The notes beneath the pieces are model-generated. The model was not told the DNA's origin. It ran no database searches and worked only from the letters and a program-made list of their open reading frames with translations. From assembly GCF_036655075.1 (NCBI RefSeq), contig NZ_JAVVQU010000031.1:1-38056 (forward strand): DNA of 38,056 nucleotides, read 5' to 3'. Shown piece after piece: positions 22,983 through 32,042 of this stretch (position 1 is its first letter; every line of letters starts with the position of its first letter). A program made the position numbers and the translations under genes. This DNA is from Holtiella sp036655075. GTDB lineage: Bacteria > Bacillota > Clostridia > Lachnospirales > Cellulosilyticaceae.

Positions 22983-25625
22983 TTATTCACGCGTTCTAAT
23001 TTCTTCTATTTGCCTCACCACATTGTCTGGAAGTATATCTATCAAGTGGTTACGTTCTTTAGGTTGTCTAACTTGGTATTCTTCCCAATACTTTTTCGCC
23101 GTGACTTCCATTTGTTCGTATAACTCTCTTGCAGACATTAAGTAGCAGCCTTTTCCCCTTGTGATAATCTGTTCTGTCCCATCTGAAGTTGCTACTGTAA
23201 TACGATATTTGCTTGCATGTTCGTGGGCAAACTTTTCAATAAATTGATCAGCTGTCTCTGCTTCTTTTGTATAGACCACACGGATATTGTGATAATCATA
23301 AATTTCGGTCAAATGCCCTTCTACTCGGTAAGCATCAAACACTACCATCACATAACATTTATGATACCCTTGATAATTGCACAATAAATCTAAAAGTCTA
23401 TCTTTGGCTGCATCAATATGTGTATCTGCCACTTGCTTTAATGCCTCACATCCAAAAATAACATTATAGCCATCTACTAGCAGATACTCCTCTTTATTTA
23501 TACTATGACTATGTGCTGTACGAATAATAGGCATTTGTACAGCACAAGCTTTTCGCTTCACAACACCTTTATTAGAAGTATAACCATTCTTCTGATTGGC
23601 ATAAAAAGTACGGTTCAAAATACTATCAATTTCCTCTATACCAATACTGTCTTCTTCCCAATAAATTTCATTAGAGCGTACTACTGTATCTTCAACAGTT
23701 GCTTCTAACTTGCGATTTTCTATATGCATATAGCTTGTGACTTGGTCCCACGCAACTAAGAAGCCACTTCCATGTGCACAAAAAACAGAACCTGTTGGAT
23801 GATCTATATCTTGTTCTGAATCATACCCTATCGTTACTATGACTTCCTCAGAATTATGGCATGGCTCATAGCCTTTTAAACTACAAAATAGTCTTCCAAG
23901 TCCCTTGCTATAGGCGATGACATCTTTTTGATAATCCCTCATAGTCACTACAGGTGCCACACCAGTTAAAATAGCTTGTCCATCCTCCATATGCGGTGGA
24001 TCAAACCTGCCATGCATCTTTTCAATATCCATCATAGCTCTACCTATCAAGTGCTCTGGCACTTCAAGTCTAAAGGCATAAAAAGGCTCTAGCAACATAG
24101 ACTGTGCCTGTTTTAGGCCCTGCCTTACTGCACGGTAAGTTGCCTCTCTAAAATCTCCACCTTCAGTATGCTTATTGTGTGCTCTTCCTGCTACTAAAGT
24201 AATCTTCATATCCGTTATAACCGAACCTGTTAATACCCCTTTATGTTCCTTTTCTTCTAAATGGGTAAGTACCAATCGCTGCCAACTCTTACCAAAGTCA
24301 TCTTCACTACAATCTACATCAAATTGTACACCACTTCCCGTAGGTAGTGGCTCCATCAAAAGATGTACTTCTGCATAGTGGCGTAAAGGCTCAAAATGTC
24401 CTACGCCTTCCACTACATTGGTAATAGTTTCCTTGTACACAATATTACCTGCACCAAAGCTTACCTCAATCTCAAATCTTTCATAAATTATATGTTGTAA
24501 TATTTCAATTTGAACTTTTCCCATAATCTGTGCTTGAATTTCTTGTAGCACTTCGTCCCAGACAATATGAAGCTGTGGGTCTTCTTCTGAAAGCTGTAAT
24601 AGTTTGGGTAAGATCGCTGCGGGGTCACACTTATCAGGTAGTATAATCTGATAAGTAAGTACAGGTTCTAGAAGTGGTCCTCTCGTTGCCTCTTCATTTC
24701 CTAAGCCCTCTCCAGGGTATGTCTTTGTAAGACCTGTTACTGCACAGACTGTTCCAGCTTCCACCTCACCTACTGACTCAAACTTATTGCCTGAGTAAAT
24801 ACGAATTTGATTGACCTTCTCTTCCTGCTTAGTCAATACAGACCTCACCTTTAAGCTTCCACCTGTAATCTTCATATGCGTGAGCCTATTCCCCTGGTCA
24901 TCTCTTGCAATTTTAAAGACCTTCGCACCAAATTCATTAGCATATGTAGGTACTTGGGTATACTTACTTATGCCTTTCATAAATTCTTTGACACCCTCAA
25001 GCTTTAAGGCTGATCCAAAGTAACAAGGAAATACTTGTCGCCTACCAATCAATGCCCCAATAGCCTCTACTTCAACATGCCCTGTCGCGAGATACGTATT
25101 GAGTACCTCTTCATCACACATGGCTACATTTTCATCAAAAACGTCGCTTTGCTCATTTGAAAAGTCTATACAACCTTCATCTAAACGTCTTTTCAGTTCC
25201 TCTAAAAGCTTGTCCTTATCTGTCCCATCTTGATCCATTTTGTTGATAAATAAAAAAACTGGAATTTTATATTTAGAGAGTAAGCGCCATAACGTCTCAG
25301 TATGTCCCTGTACGCCATCTGCGCCACTAATGACTAAAATTGCATAGTCTAGCACTTGTAATGTACGTTCCATTTCTGTAGAAAAATCTACATGTCCTGG
25401 TGTATCTAATAAAGTCATTAAGATATCCCCAATTTCCATCACTGCTTGCTTAGAGAAAATGGTGATACCCCTTTGTCTTTCTAATTCATACGTATCTAAA
25501 AAAGCATCTCTTTTATCCACTCGCCCAAGTTTTCTAATCTTGCCACTTAAATAAAGCAAGCCTTCAGATAAGGTCGTCTTACCTGCATCTACATGAGCGA
25601 GTATTCCTATTACTAATTTCTTCAT
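22983..25625 (-). CDS. TetM-like translational GTPase fused to a C-terminal NYN (YacP/Rae1-type) nuclease domain
   Basis: 880 residues, versus about 640-650 for TetM/TetO proteins. Residues 1-650 are an EF-G-like ribosomal protection GTPase: G1 AHVDAGKT (10-17), RQRGITI switch I, DTPGHVDF, NKMDQDGTD, followed by the EF-G domains III-V. From about residue 712 a second domain starts, EEYLLVDGYNVIFGCEALKQ, with VVFDAYRVEG (Asp764), EAETADQFIEK (Glu790, Asp793) and VATSDGTEQ (Asp815). This is the acidic set of YacP/DUF901 NYN-PIN nucleases such as Rae1, which cuts mRNA in the ribosomal A site. The fusion suggests a GTPase that clears a ribosome and a nuclease that cuts its message. Tetracycline resistance is not implied. 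Residues 650-710 are a linker. Confidence 0.9.
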   Translation of the reverse strand: MKKLVIGILAHVDAGKTTLSEGLLYLSGKIRKLGRVDKRDAFLDTYELERQRGITIFSKQAVMEIGDILMTLLDTPGHVDFSTEMERTLQVLDYAILVISGADGVQGHTETLWRLLSKYKIPVFLFINKMDQDGTDKDKLLEELKRRLDEGCIDFSNEQSDVFDENVAMCDEEVLNTYLATGHVEVEAIGALIGRRQVFPCYFGSALKLEGVKEFMKGISKYTQVPTYANEFGAKVFKIARDDQGNRLTHMKITGGSLKVRSVLTKQEEKVNQIRIYSGNKFESVGEVEAGTVCAVTGLTKTYPGEGLGNEEATRGPLLEPVLTYQIILPDKCDPAAILPKLLQLSEEDPQLHIVWDEVLQEIQAQIMGKVQIEILQHIIYERFEIEVSFGAGNIVYKETITNVVEGVGHFEPLRHYAEVHLLMEPLPTGSGVQFDVDCSEDDFGKSWQRLVLTHLEEKEHKGVLTGSVITDMKITLVAGRAHNKHTEGGDFREATYRAVRQGLKQAQSMLLEPFYAFRLEVPEHLIGRAMMDIEKMHGRFDPPHMEDGQAILTGVAPVVTMRDYQKDVIAYSKGLGRLFCSLKGYEPCHNSEEVIVTIGYDSEQDIDHPTGSVFCAHGSGFLVAWDQVTSYMHIENRKLEATVEDTVVRSNEIYWEEDSIGIEEIDSILNRTFYANQKNGYTSNKGVVKRKACAVQMPIIRTAHSHSINKEEYLLVDGYNVIFGCEALKQVADTHIDAAKDRLLDLLCNYQGYHKCYVMVVFDAYRVEGHLTEIYDYHNIRVVYTKEAETADQFIEKFAHEHASKYRITVATSDGTEQIITRGKGCYLMSARELYEQMEVTAKKYWEEYQVRQPKERNHLIDILPDNVVRQIEEIRTRE

Positions 25626-25711
25626 ATTCTATCTCGCTTATCATATTCCTGACTTTTTTGCTCTAATTGTATCATAATAAGTTCCTAATGGGTATGGCCT
25701 CATCTATATAA

Positions 25712-25762
25712 AAAGAGCTGATAGCCCTTTAATCCATAAGATTAGCTAGGCATCAGCTCTTA
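25712..25762 (-). terminator. hemL operon terminator
   Basis: A stem AAGAGCTGAT/ATCAGCTCTT (outer arms about 25712-25722 and 25752-25762) with inner CC/GG pairs, followed on the minus strand by a T-run. It closes the hemA-hemL operon. Confidence 0.8.
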
Positions 25763-25771
25763 CTATTTATT

Positions 25772-27064
25772 TTATTGATGCGTTATGCGTAATGCATTGC
25801 CAATGGCTTCTAGTGCACAGTCTAAGTCTTCTTGTGTATGTGCTGTACTTAGGAACATAGCCTCATATTGAGCCGGTCCAATGAGTACACCTTGTTCAAG
25901 AAGTGCGCCGAAGTAACGATTGAATTTCTCTGTGTCACAAGTCATGGCATCTTCATAGTCACGCACTTCACAGTCTGTGAAGAAAAGACATACAAGTGAA
26001 CCTGCTTGTGCCACATGATAGTTAAGACCTAATGCTTTAAGATGTCCACGAATACCGCTTGCAAGGTAAGTTGCTTTTTCTTCTAGCTGTGTGTACACTT
26101 CTTGGTGGTCACGTAAGTACTCCAATTGTTTCTTACCAATGTACATAGCAAGTGGATTGCCCGACAATGTCCCCGCTTGGTATACAGGTCCTACTGGTGA
26201 AACCATATCCATAATCTCCGCTTTACCTGCATAAGCACCTACTGGAAGGCCTCCACCAATGATTTTACCAAAGCATACCATGTCTGGCTCTATGTCAAAG
26301 TATTCACGACTGCTACCGTAAGCAATTCTAAACCCTGTGATCACTTCGTCAAAAATAAGTACTGTACCATATTTTTTTGTGATTTCACGAAGTGCTTCAA
26401 GGAAGCTACGCTCTGCTGGAACAAGTCCCATATTTCCACCAATTGGCTCTACAATAACAGCTGCAATGTCTTCGCCTTGCTCACTAAAGATAGCTTCTAG
26501 TGCGCAAATATCGTTGTATGGTGTTACAAGTGTATGTTTAACAACGTCCGCTGGTACCCCTGGACTTGTTGGTACACCATAAGTAATTGTACCTGACCCT
26601 GATTTTACAAGTAAAGCATCTGAGTGTCCATGATAACATCCTTCAAATTTAAGGATTTTGTTACGATTGGTATAGCCTCTGGCCACACGAAGGGCACTCA
26701 TTGTAGCTTCTGTCCCAGAGTTAACCATACGCACTTTGTCTATTCCTTTGTAAGCATCCACAATAAGTTTAGCCATTTCTACTTCAATAGCTGTAGGTAC
26801 GCCGTAGCTTGTACCTTTGGCTACCATTTCACTAATTCCTGCTGTAATTTGCTCATTACTATGACCTAAAATAAGTGGTCCCCATGAACAAATAAAGTCG
26901 ATATATTCATTTCCATCTACATCCCAAATATGACTTCCATGCGCATGGTCAATAAAAATAGGGTTAATCCCTACTGATTTAAAGGCACGCACGGGACTAT
27001 TTACCCCACCTGGAATATACTTTACTGCTTCTTCAAAAATCTCTGTTGAACGCTTATGCTCCAT
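25772..27064 (-). CDS. hemL: Glutamate-1-semialdehyde 2,1-aminomutase HemL
   Basis: PLP enzyme forming 5-aminolevulinate from glutamate semialdehyde (C5 pathway). About 430 residues. Diagnostic blocks: YIPGGVNSPVRAF, MVNSGTEATMSALRVARG, YHGHSD, LIFDEVITGFR, and the PLP lysine in FGKIIGGGLPVGAYAG. The ATG at 27064 has GGAGG five bases upstream; the frame is open eight codons further, but those codons overlap the ribosome site. Last gene of the hemA-hemC-cobA/hemD-hemB-hemL operon, 45 bases after hemB. Confidence 0.97.
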   Translation of the reverse strand: MEHKRSTEIFEEAVKYIPGGVNSPVRAFKSVGINPIFIDHAHGSHIWDVDGNEYIDFICSWGPLILGHSNEQITAGISEMVAKGTSYGVPTAIEVEMAKLIVDAYKGIDKVRMVNSGTEATMSALRVARGYTNRNKILKFEGCYHGHSDALLVKSGSGTITYGVPTSPGVPADVVKHTLVTPYNDICALEAIFSEQGEDIAAVIVEPIGGNMGLVPAERSFLEALREITKKYGTVLIFDEVITGFRIAYGSSREYFDIEPDMVCFGKIIGGGLPVGAYAGKAEIMDMVSPVGPVYQAGTLSGNPLAMYIGKKQLEYLRDHQEVYTQLEEKATYLASGIRGHLKALGLNYHVAQAGSLVCLFFTDCEVRDYEDAMTCDTEKFNRYFGALLEQGVLIGPAQYEAMFLSTAHTQEDLDCALEAIGNALRITHQ

Positions 27065-27108
27065 CATAACCTCCACAATCCTATACAAGATTATTATTTA
27101 TTCTATCT

Positions 27109-28071
27109 TTAAATCCACTTACACAATTCTTTTGCAAAGTAAGTAATAATAATATCTGCCCCTGCGCGTTTGATAGAAAGAACACTTTCATAAATGGCTT
27201 TTTCATCGAGTAAGCCATGCTCTACAGCTAACTTAATCATAGCATACTCACCACTTACATTGTAGGCTGCTATTGGCATATTAAAGTTATCTTTCACACG
27301 ATGGATAATATCTAAGTATGAAAGGGCAGGCTTCACCATGACGATGTCTGCGCCTTCTTCTATATCTAATTCTACTTCCCGTATAGCTTCATCTGTATTG
27401 GCAATATCCATTTGGTATGTTTTACGGTCACCAAATGCTGGTGCTGAGTGTGCAGCTGCACGAAATGGGCCATAGAAGCTTGAAGCATATTTTGCACTGT
27501 ATGCCATAATAGGTACATTCATAAATCCTGCTTCATCTAACCCTGTACGAATCGCTGCTACACGTCCATCCATCATGTCAGATGGTGCTACCATATCTGC
27601 GCCTGCTTGTGCATGGCTAATGGCAATACGTGCTAAGAATGGAAGGGTCACATCATTTTGCACGTGCCCACACTGATCTAAAATACCACAGTGCCCGTGG
27701 TCTGTAAATTGACACATACATACGTCAGTAATGACATACATCTGAGGTGCAAGTTCTTTCACTTTACGAATAGCTTGTTGAACAATACCCTTCTCACTAT
27801 ACGCTTCTTTTCCATAAGCATCTTTTTCATTAGGTATACCAAATAAAATGATAGATTGGATGCCAAGGTCCATCAGCTCTTTGATTTCTTCTTCTAAACG
27901 GTCAATAGAATAGTGGAAAATTCCTTTTAAAGATGAAATCTCTTCTTTAACATTATTTCCTTCTACTACGAAGATAGGATATACTAAATTTCTTTTTTCT
28001 AAAGAAGTTTCTCTTACCATTTCACGTATTGCTATATTGCCACGTAATCTTCTTGGTCTTTTAATCATCAT
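27109..28071 (-). CDS. hemB: Porphobilinogen synthase HemB
   Basis: Condenses two 5-aminolevulinates into porphobilinogen. 320 residues. Zinc-type active site: Cys118, Cys120 and Cys128 in DVCMCQFTDHGHCG. Schiff-base lysines are Lys194 (YSAKYASSFYGPFR) and Lys247 (VMVKPAL). Either of two tandem ATGs (28071, 28068) is usable behind GAAGG. 16 bases after cobA/hemD, in the same operon. Confidence 0.97.
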   Translation of the reverse strand: MMIKRPRRLRGNIAIREMVRETSLEKRNLVYPIFVVEGNNVKEEISSLKGIFHYSIDRLEEEIKELMDLGIQSIILFGIPNEKDAYGKEAYSEKGIVQQAIRKVKELAPQMYVITDVCMCQFTDHGHCGILDQCGHVQNDVTLPFLARIAISHAQAGADMVAPSDMMDGRVAAIRTGLDEAGFMNVPIMAYSAKYASSFYGPFRAAAHSAPAFGDRKTYQMDIANTDEAIREVELDIEEGADIVMVKPALSYLDIIHRVKDNFNMPIAAYNVSGEYAMIKLAVEHGLLDEKAIYESVLSIKRAGADIIITYFAKELCKWI

Positions 28072-28087
28072 CTAACCTTCTTTCTCT

Positions 28088-29584
28088 CTATGCTTCACAT
28101 AAACATTGAATTAAACCATCTATTGTAAAAGGTGTCGCTTCTTTATATACTTCTAAACCTAACGCTTTCATGGTTTTACTTGTAACCTCACCAATAGATA
28201 CACATTTGATATCTTTAAGTTTTTCTTTTTGTTCTTCATCTAAAAGTGCCATTAAATTCTTAGCTGTTGAAGAACTTGTAAAAGTAATATAGTCTAATGT
28301 TTGTGTTTCTAAAATTTCTTTTAATAAGACTTTTGAACCTTCATTAAGTACTGTATCATACATTAAAAGGCTTTCCACTTGGCAAATAGGCTCAAGACAT
28401 GTTGCAAGAATATCACGTGCTAGACTTCCTTGTGGCATAAGCACTTGATCTTCTTTTGTTAATTGACGCTCTAGAAGCTCAGCAATACTTTCTTGTGTGA
28501 AACGCTCTGGCATAAAGTCTGGGCGAATCCCATACCCTTCAAGAGATTTAGCTGTAGCACTACCTACTGCTACAACTTTCATATTGCCTAATGCTCTTGC
28601 ATCTTTGCCTATAGCATAGAGTCTCTCAAAGAATAAGCTGACTGCATTTTGACTACCAAATACCACATAAGTATAGTCTTCAAGACAGTTCAATGTAGCA
28701 TCAATTAAGCTAGCCTCTCTTGGTACAATCTCAATGGTTGGTATCTCAAATACGTTTGCTCCAAGGTCTTGTAACTTAGCTTTTAAGTCACTACTTTGTG
28801 TGCGAGAACGTGTCACCATAATGTTTTTGCCAAAGAGTGGACGCTTCTCAAAGAAGTTAAGTTTGTCACGTAGGTTAACGACTTCTCCTACTACGATTAG
28901 GCTTGGAGAAGTAAGTCCTGCATTTTTCACTTCTTCTTCTATGGTCATCAGTGTACCTGTTGCCACCTTTTGGTTTGCTCTTGTTGCCCAGTTAATCACA
29001 GCGGCTGGCGTAGAGGCAGCAAGTCCATTTTGCATCAAGTGAGTACAAATTTTATTTAAATTACTAAGCCCCATTAAGAATACAAGTGTCCCTTGCATAC
29101 TTGCAAGTGCACTCCAGTTAATACGATCCTTTGTCTCATCTTTTAAATGACCTGTAATAACATGGAAAGACGGTGTATAGTCACGATGTGTAATAGGGAT
29201 CCCTGCATAGCAAAGTCCCCCTATAGCAGAAGTAATCCCTGGTACAACTTCAAAAGGAATATCTCTTTCTAGTAAGTACTCACCTTCTTCACCGCCACGC
29301 CCAAATACATAAGGGTCTCCCCCCTTAAGGCGTGTGACAACTTTGCCTTCTTTAGCTTTAACTGCCAACACTTCATTGATTTCATCTTGTGTCATAGTAT
29401 GATCGCTAGAAGCTTTCCCAACATAAATACGTTCTGCAGTTGGACGCGCTAAATTTAAGTACTCTGCATTTGCTAGACGGTCATATACAAGCACTTCTGC
29501 TTCCTTAATACAGTCTAAGGCTTTCAATGTTAATAATTTAAAGTCTCCAGGACCTGCTCCTACTAAATAAACTTTTCCACTCAT
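28088..29584 (-). CDS. Uroporphyrinogen-III C-methyltransferase / uroporphyrinogen-III synthase fusion
   Basis: Two enzymes in one 498-residue chain, common in Clostridia. Residues 1-245 are the SUMT (CobA) part: KVYLVGAGPGDFKLLTLKAL, YVGKASSDH, RLKGGDPYVFGRGGEE and VVPGITSA. Residues 255-498 are HemD: NIMVTRSRTQSSDLKAKL, YVVFGSQNAVSLFF and ITFTSSSTAKNL. It closes hydroxymethylbilane to uroporphyrinogen III and bis-methylates it to precorrin-2, so the operon is wired to siroheme/cobalamin rather than protoheme (no hemE, hemN or hemH here). Its ATG overlaps the hemC stop as ATGA. Confidence 0.96.
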   Translation of the reverse strand: MSGKVYLVGAGPGDFKLLTLKALDCIKEAEVLVYDRLANAEYLNLARPTAERIYVGKASSDHTMTQDEINEVLAVKAKEGKVVTRLKGGDPYVFGRGGEEGEYLLERDIPFEVVPGITSAIGGLCYAGIPITHRDYTPSFHVITGHLKDETKDRINWSALASMQGTLVFLMGLSNLNKICTHLMQNGLAASTPAAVINWATRANQKVATGTLMTIEEEVKNAGLTSPSLIVVGEVVNLRDKLNFFEKRPLFGKNIMVTRSRTQSSDLKAKLQDLGANVFEIPTIEIVPREASLIDATLNCLEDYTYVVFGSQNAVSLFFERLYAIGKDARALGNMKVVAVGSATAKSLEGYGIRPDFMPERFTQESIAELLERQLTKEDQVLMPQGSLARDILATCLEPICQVESLLMYDTVLNEGSKVLLKEILETQTLDYITFTSSSTAKNLMALLDEEQKEKLKDIKCVSIGEVTSKTMKALGLEVYKEATPFTIDGLIQCLCEA

Positions 29585-30486
29585 CTTTTTAGTTCCTCCA
29601 TTACACCCTCTGCCAATTTACGCCCTAGTTGTCTTGCTTCTTCTAATGTTTTGCATACACTTGTAAGCGATTGCTTCACAAGCTTATCGCCTTCCTCATC
29701 CCCTAGCAATGCTGTAAGGGTTATATTGTCTTCAAACATTTCGGCATATGCACCAATAGGCAGGTGACAACTTCCATCTACACCTTTTAAAAAGGCACGT
29801 TCTGCTTCAATTTGTATTTGACTATTTATATCTTCTATTGGACGAATTAGATTATAAATACGTTCATCTGCCTCACGAATCTCAATAGCTAAAGCCCCTT
29901 GAGCTGGTGCTGGTAATACCACATCTACCGGAAGATAGTAACCAATCTCATCTTCTCTGCCAATACGTTTAACACCTGCCGCCGCAAGTACTATACCATC
30001 TAAATTTTCTGTTTCAATCTTACTAATACGTGTATCAATATTTCCACGAATAGGTTCTATAGAAAGGTCAGGTCTTGCTGCTAACAGTTGATACTTCCTA
30101 CGTTTACTGCCTGTTCCAATTCGTGCACCTTCTGGAAGCTCTGATAAATAGTTAATAGGTTTCTTTAAAATAAGCACATCACGAGCATCTTCACGTACAG
30201 GTGTATATGTAAACTGAAGTCCTTGGCATACTTCACTTGGCATATCCTTCATACTATGGATCGCAAGGTCAATTTTTCCTTCTAAAAGCTGTTGCTCAAT
30301 TTCTTTTACAAATAAGCCTTTATCCCCAATTTTATCTAAAGGTACATTTTGAATAAGATCCCCTTTAGTTTTAATAATTTTAATTTCAAACTCTACTTCA
30401 GGATTGCAAGCTTCAAGTTGACTTACTACCCATTTTGATTGAGTAAGTGCTAGCTTACTTCCTCTTGTTCCAACAACAACCTTCAT
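29581..30486 (-). CDS. hemC: Hydroxymethylbilane synthase HemC
   Basis: Polymerises four porphobilinogens. About 301 residues. MKVVVGTRGSKLALTQSKWV opens the chain; HSMKDMPSE, SKRRKYQL, RGNIDTRI and APAQGAL are conserved. The dipyrromethane cofactor Cys is in GVDGSCHLPIGAY (residue 240 from this start). I prefer the ATG at 30486, which matches the family N-terminus; an in-frame ATG at 30498 is the alternative. The gene overlaps cobA/hemD by 4 bases. Confidence 0.97.
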   Translation of the reverse strand: MKVVVGTRGSKLALTQSKWVVSQLEACNPEVEFEIKIIKTKGDLIQNVPLDKIGDKGLFVKEIEQQLLEGKIDLAIHSMKDMPSEVCQGLQFTYTPVREDARDVLILKKPINYLSELPEGARIGTGSKRRKYQLLAARPDLSIEPIRGNIDTRISKIETENLDGIVLAAAGVKRIGREDEIGYYLPVDVVLPAPAQGALAIEIREADERIYNLIRPIEDINSQIQIEAERAFLKGVDGSCHLPIGAYAEMFEDNITLTALLGDEEGDKLVKQSLTSVCKTLEEARQLGRKLAEGVMEELKR

Positions 30487-30616
30487 TCTCGTCACCATCC
30501 TCTTGTTCTATTGATTAACTTCTATCCTATTGTATGACTTCTTATTAAAAGGAATCTCATGCTTACTCCAATTTTATATTTATTAACACTGGCACTTAGC
30601 TATGACATTCCTTGGT

Positions 30617-31849
30617 CTATAGTTCAAATAGTTCGTGTAGCATTTCCATATAGGCTTCTTGTTTACCCATATCTTCCATTTCTTTTAATGCTTTTACGGG
30701 TTCACGAATAAGGCGTTTTAAAGAAGCCATCATCATTTTATCAATAATTTTATGCTCTCTAGGTGTAAGCTCTAACTTATTTTCAATATAGTGCATACTG
30801 TCTTTATGAATCTCTTGACATCTCTCATTAAGAGACTGTATCGTTGGGTCAATCTTAGTCATCTTCAACCACAATCCAAACTCTTCTACATAAGTCTTTG
30901 TAATACGTGTGGCTTCTTCTGCTAAAGCTTCTCGCTTAGCACTATTTTTGTCTGATATATCTTGTAAATCATCTACATCATAAAGGTCTACATAGTCTAA
31001 TGTGGCTACGGCACTCTCTACGTCTCTTGGCATAGCAATATCTAATAGGGTAAGAGGCTTGCCTAATAGTGGCATGTGTTCTTTGGTCAAAATCAGATGA
31101 GGTGAGGACGTTGAAGTAATCACTATATCCACTTCTTGTAAAAGTTCATAGCGTTTGTCAAACCCAACAGGTACGGCCTGTGCCAAATCTTCGGCTAATT
31201 CACTTGCCTTACAAAATGTACGGTTTGCAATATAAATCATGCTAGGTTCTTCTAGAACTAAATATTTGAGTGCGAGTTGGCTCATCTTACCTGCTCCAAG
31301 TACAAGAATTTTCTTATCTTTTAATGTACCAAGTCTTTCCTTTAAAAACTTAATGCCTATATAACTTATAGATAAAGGATATTCTGATATTTTAAGTTCA
31401 CTACGGATAAGCTTGCCACAAGTAATCGCTTCTCTAAACAGTTTGTTGAGAACTTTTCCACTTGCCCCAATCTCCATGGCAAAAGCATGGGCATCTTTGA
31501 CCTGTCCCAGTATTTGGTCTTCCCCAATAACAATCGACTTAAGGCCTGCAGCCACATCAAATAAATGTTGAATGGCTTCTTCACCTGTTTTGATATACAA
31601 GAAATCGCGTGCCTCTTGTTCTAGCATGCCATTTAATAGCTGGCATACATCCTCCATAGCCCCTACAATGTCAGAAGCTGTAATGTAAAGTTCACTCCGA
31701 TTGCACGTTGAGACGATCACCATTTCCTTACTTGCCTTTTCTAGGAGTATATCCATAATTTCTATTTTTTTAGAGTCTGTAAAACTCACTTTTTCTCTGA
31801 TTTCGACTGGTGCCGTATCATAGCTCAGTCCAATTACTGCAATATCCAT
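30617..31849 (-). CDS. hemA: Glutamyl-tRNA reductase HemA
   Basis: NADPH-dependent reduction of glutamyl-tRNA to glutamate-1-semialdehyde, the committed step. 410 residues. The nucleophilic Cys49 is in IVSTCNRSELY; GLKSIVIGEDQILGQVKDA and the Rossmann motif VLGAGKMSQLA are present, followed by a C-terminal dimerisation helix. The N-terminal KRS/KKS-type stability signal of enteric HemA is not seen. GAGGTGG precedes the ATG. First gene of the hem operon; 118-130 bases separate it from hemC, the largest gap within the operon. Confidence 0.97.
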   Translation of the reverse strand: MDIAVIGLSYDTAPVEIREKVSFTDSKKIEIMDILLEKASKEMVIVSTCNRSELYITASDIVGAMEDVCQLLNGMLEQEARDFLYIKTGEEAIQHLFDVAAGLKSIVIGEDQILGQVKDAHAFAMEIGASGKVLNKLFREAITCGKLIRSELKISEYPLSISYIGIKFLKERLGTLKDKKILVLGAGKMSQLALKYLVLEEPSMIYIANRTFCKASELAEDLAQAVPVGFDKRYELLQEVDIVITSTSSPHLILTKEHMPLLGKPLTLLDIAMPRDVESAVATLDYVDLYDVDDLQDISDKNSAKREALAEEATRITKTYVEEFGLWLKMTKIDPTIQSLNERCQEIHKDSMHYIENKLELTPREHKIIDKMMMASLKRLIREPVKALKEMEDMGKQEAYMEMLHELFEL

Positions 31850-31892
31850 TATCCACCTCTTAATTTATGTCAAATAAACGTTTGCATCCTTT

Positions 31893-31921
31893 ATTATACT
31901 ACAATCTTTATCAACTAAAAA
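31893..31921 (-). promoter_or_regulatory. Candidate hemA operon promoter
   Basis: TATAAT (31898-31893) with a poor -35 TTTTTA at 17-bp spacing on the minus strand, about 45 bases before the hemA ATG. It lies after the asr terminator, so the hem operon has its own start. Confidence 0.5.
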
Positions 31922-31945
31922 TACTACTAAGCGCATTATTGTATT

Positions 31946-31996
31946 TAAAAAGGCAGGATACTATAGAATGCCCCCTATAATACCCTGCCCTTTTTA
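31946..31996 (-). terminator. asrABC terminator
   Basis: A long imperfect stem (left arm 31947-31966, right arm 31975-31995) with a T-run on the minus strand, about 50 bases past the asrC stop. Confidence 0.85.
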
Positions 31997-32042
31997 TCTT
32001 AAGTGTATCAATCCTATTTATCTTTTGTAATGTTACCCGTTC

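Noticed and set aside
22983..25625. Tetracycline resistance gene
   Set aside because: The C-terminal NYN fusion and housekeeping context do not fit a mobile tet gene; sequence alone does not support resistance.
30499..30616. 12-codon ORF (MRFLLIRSHTIG) with GGAG between hemA and hemC
   Set aside because: No amino acid cluster and no following terminator; may be chance. It could still aid coupling.
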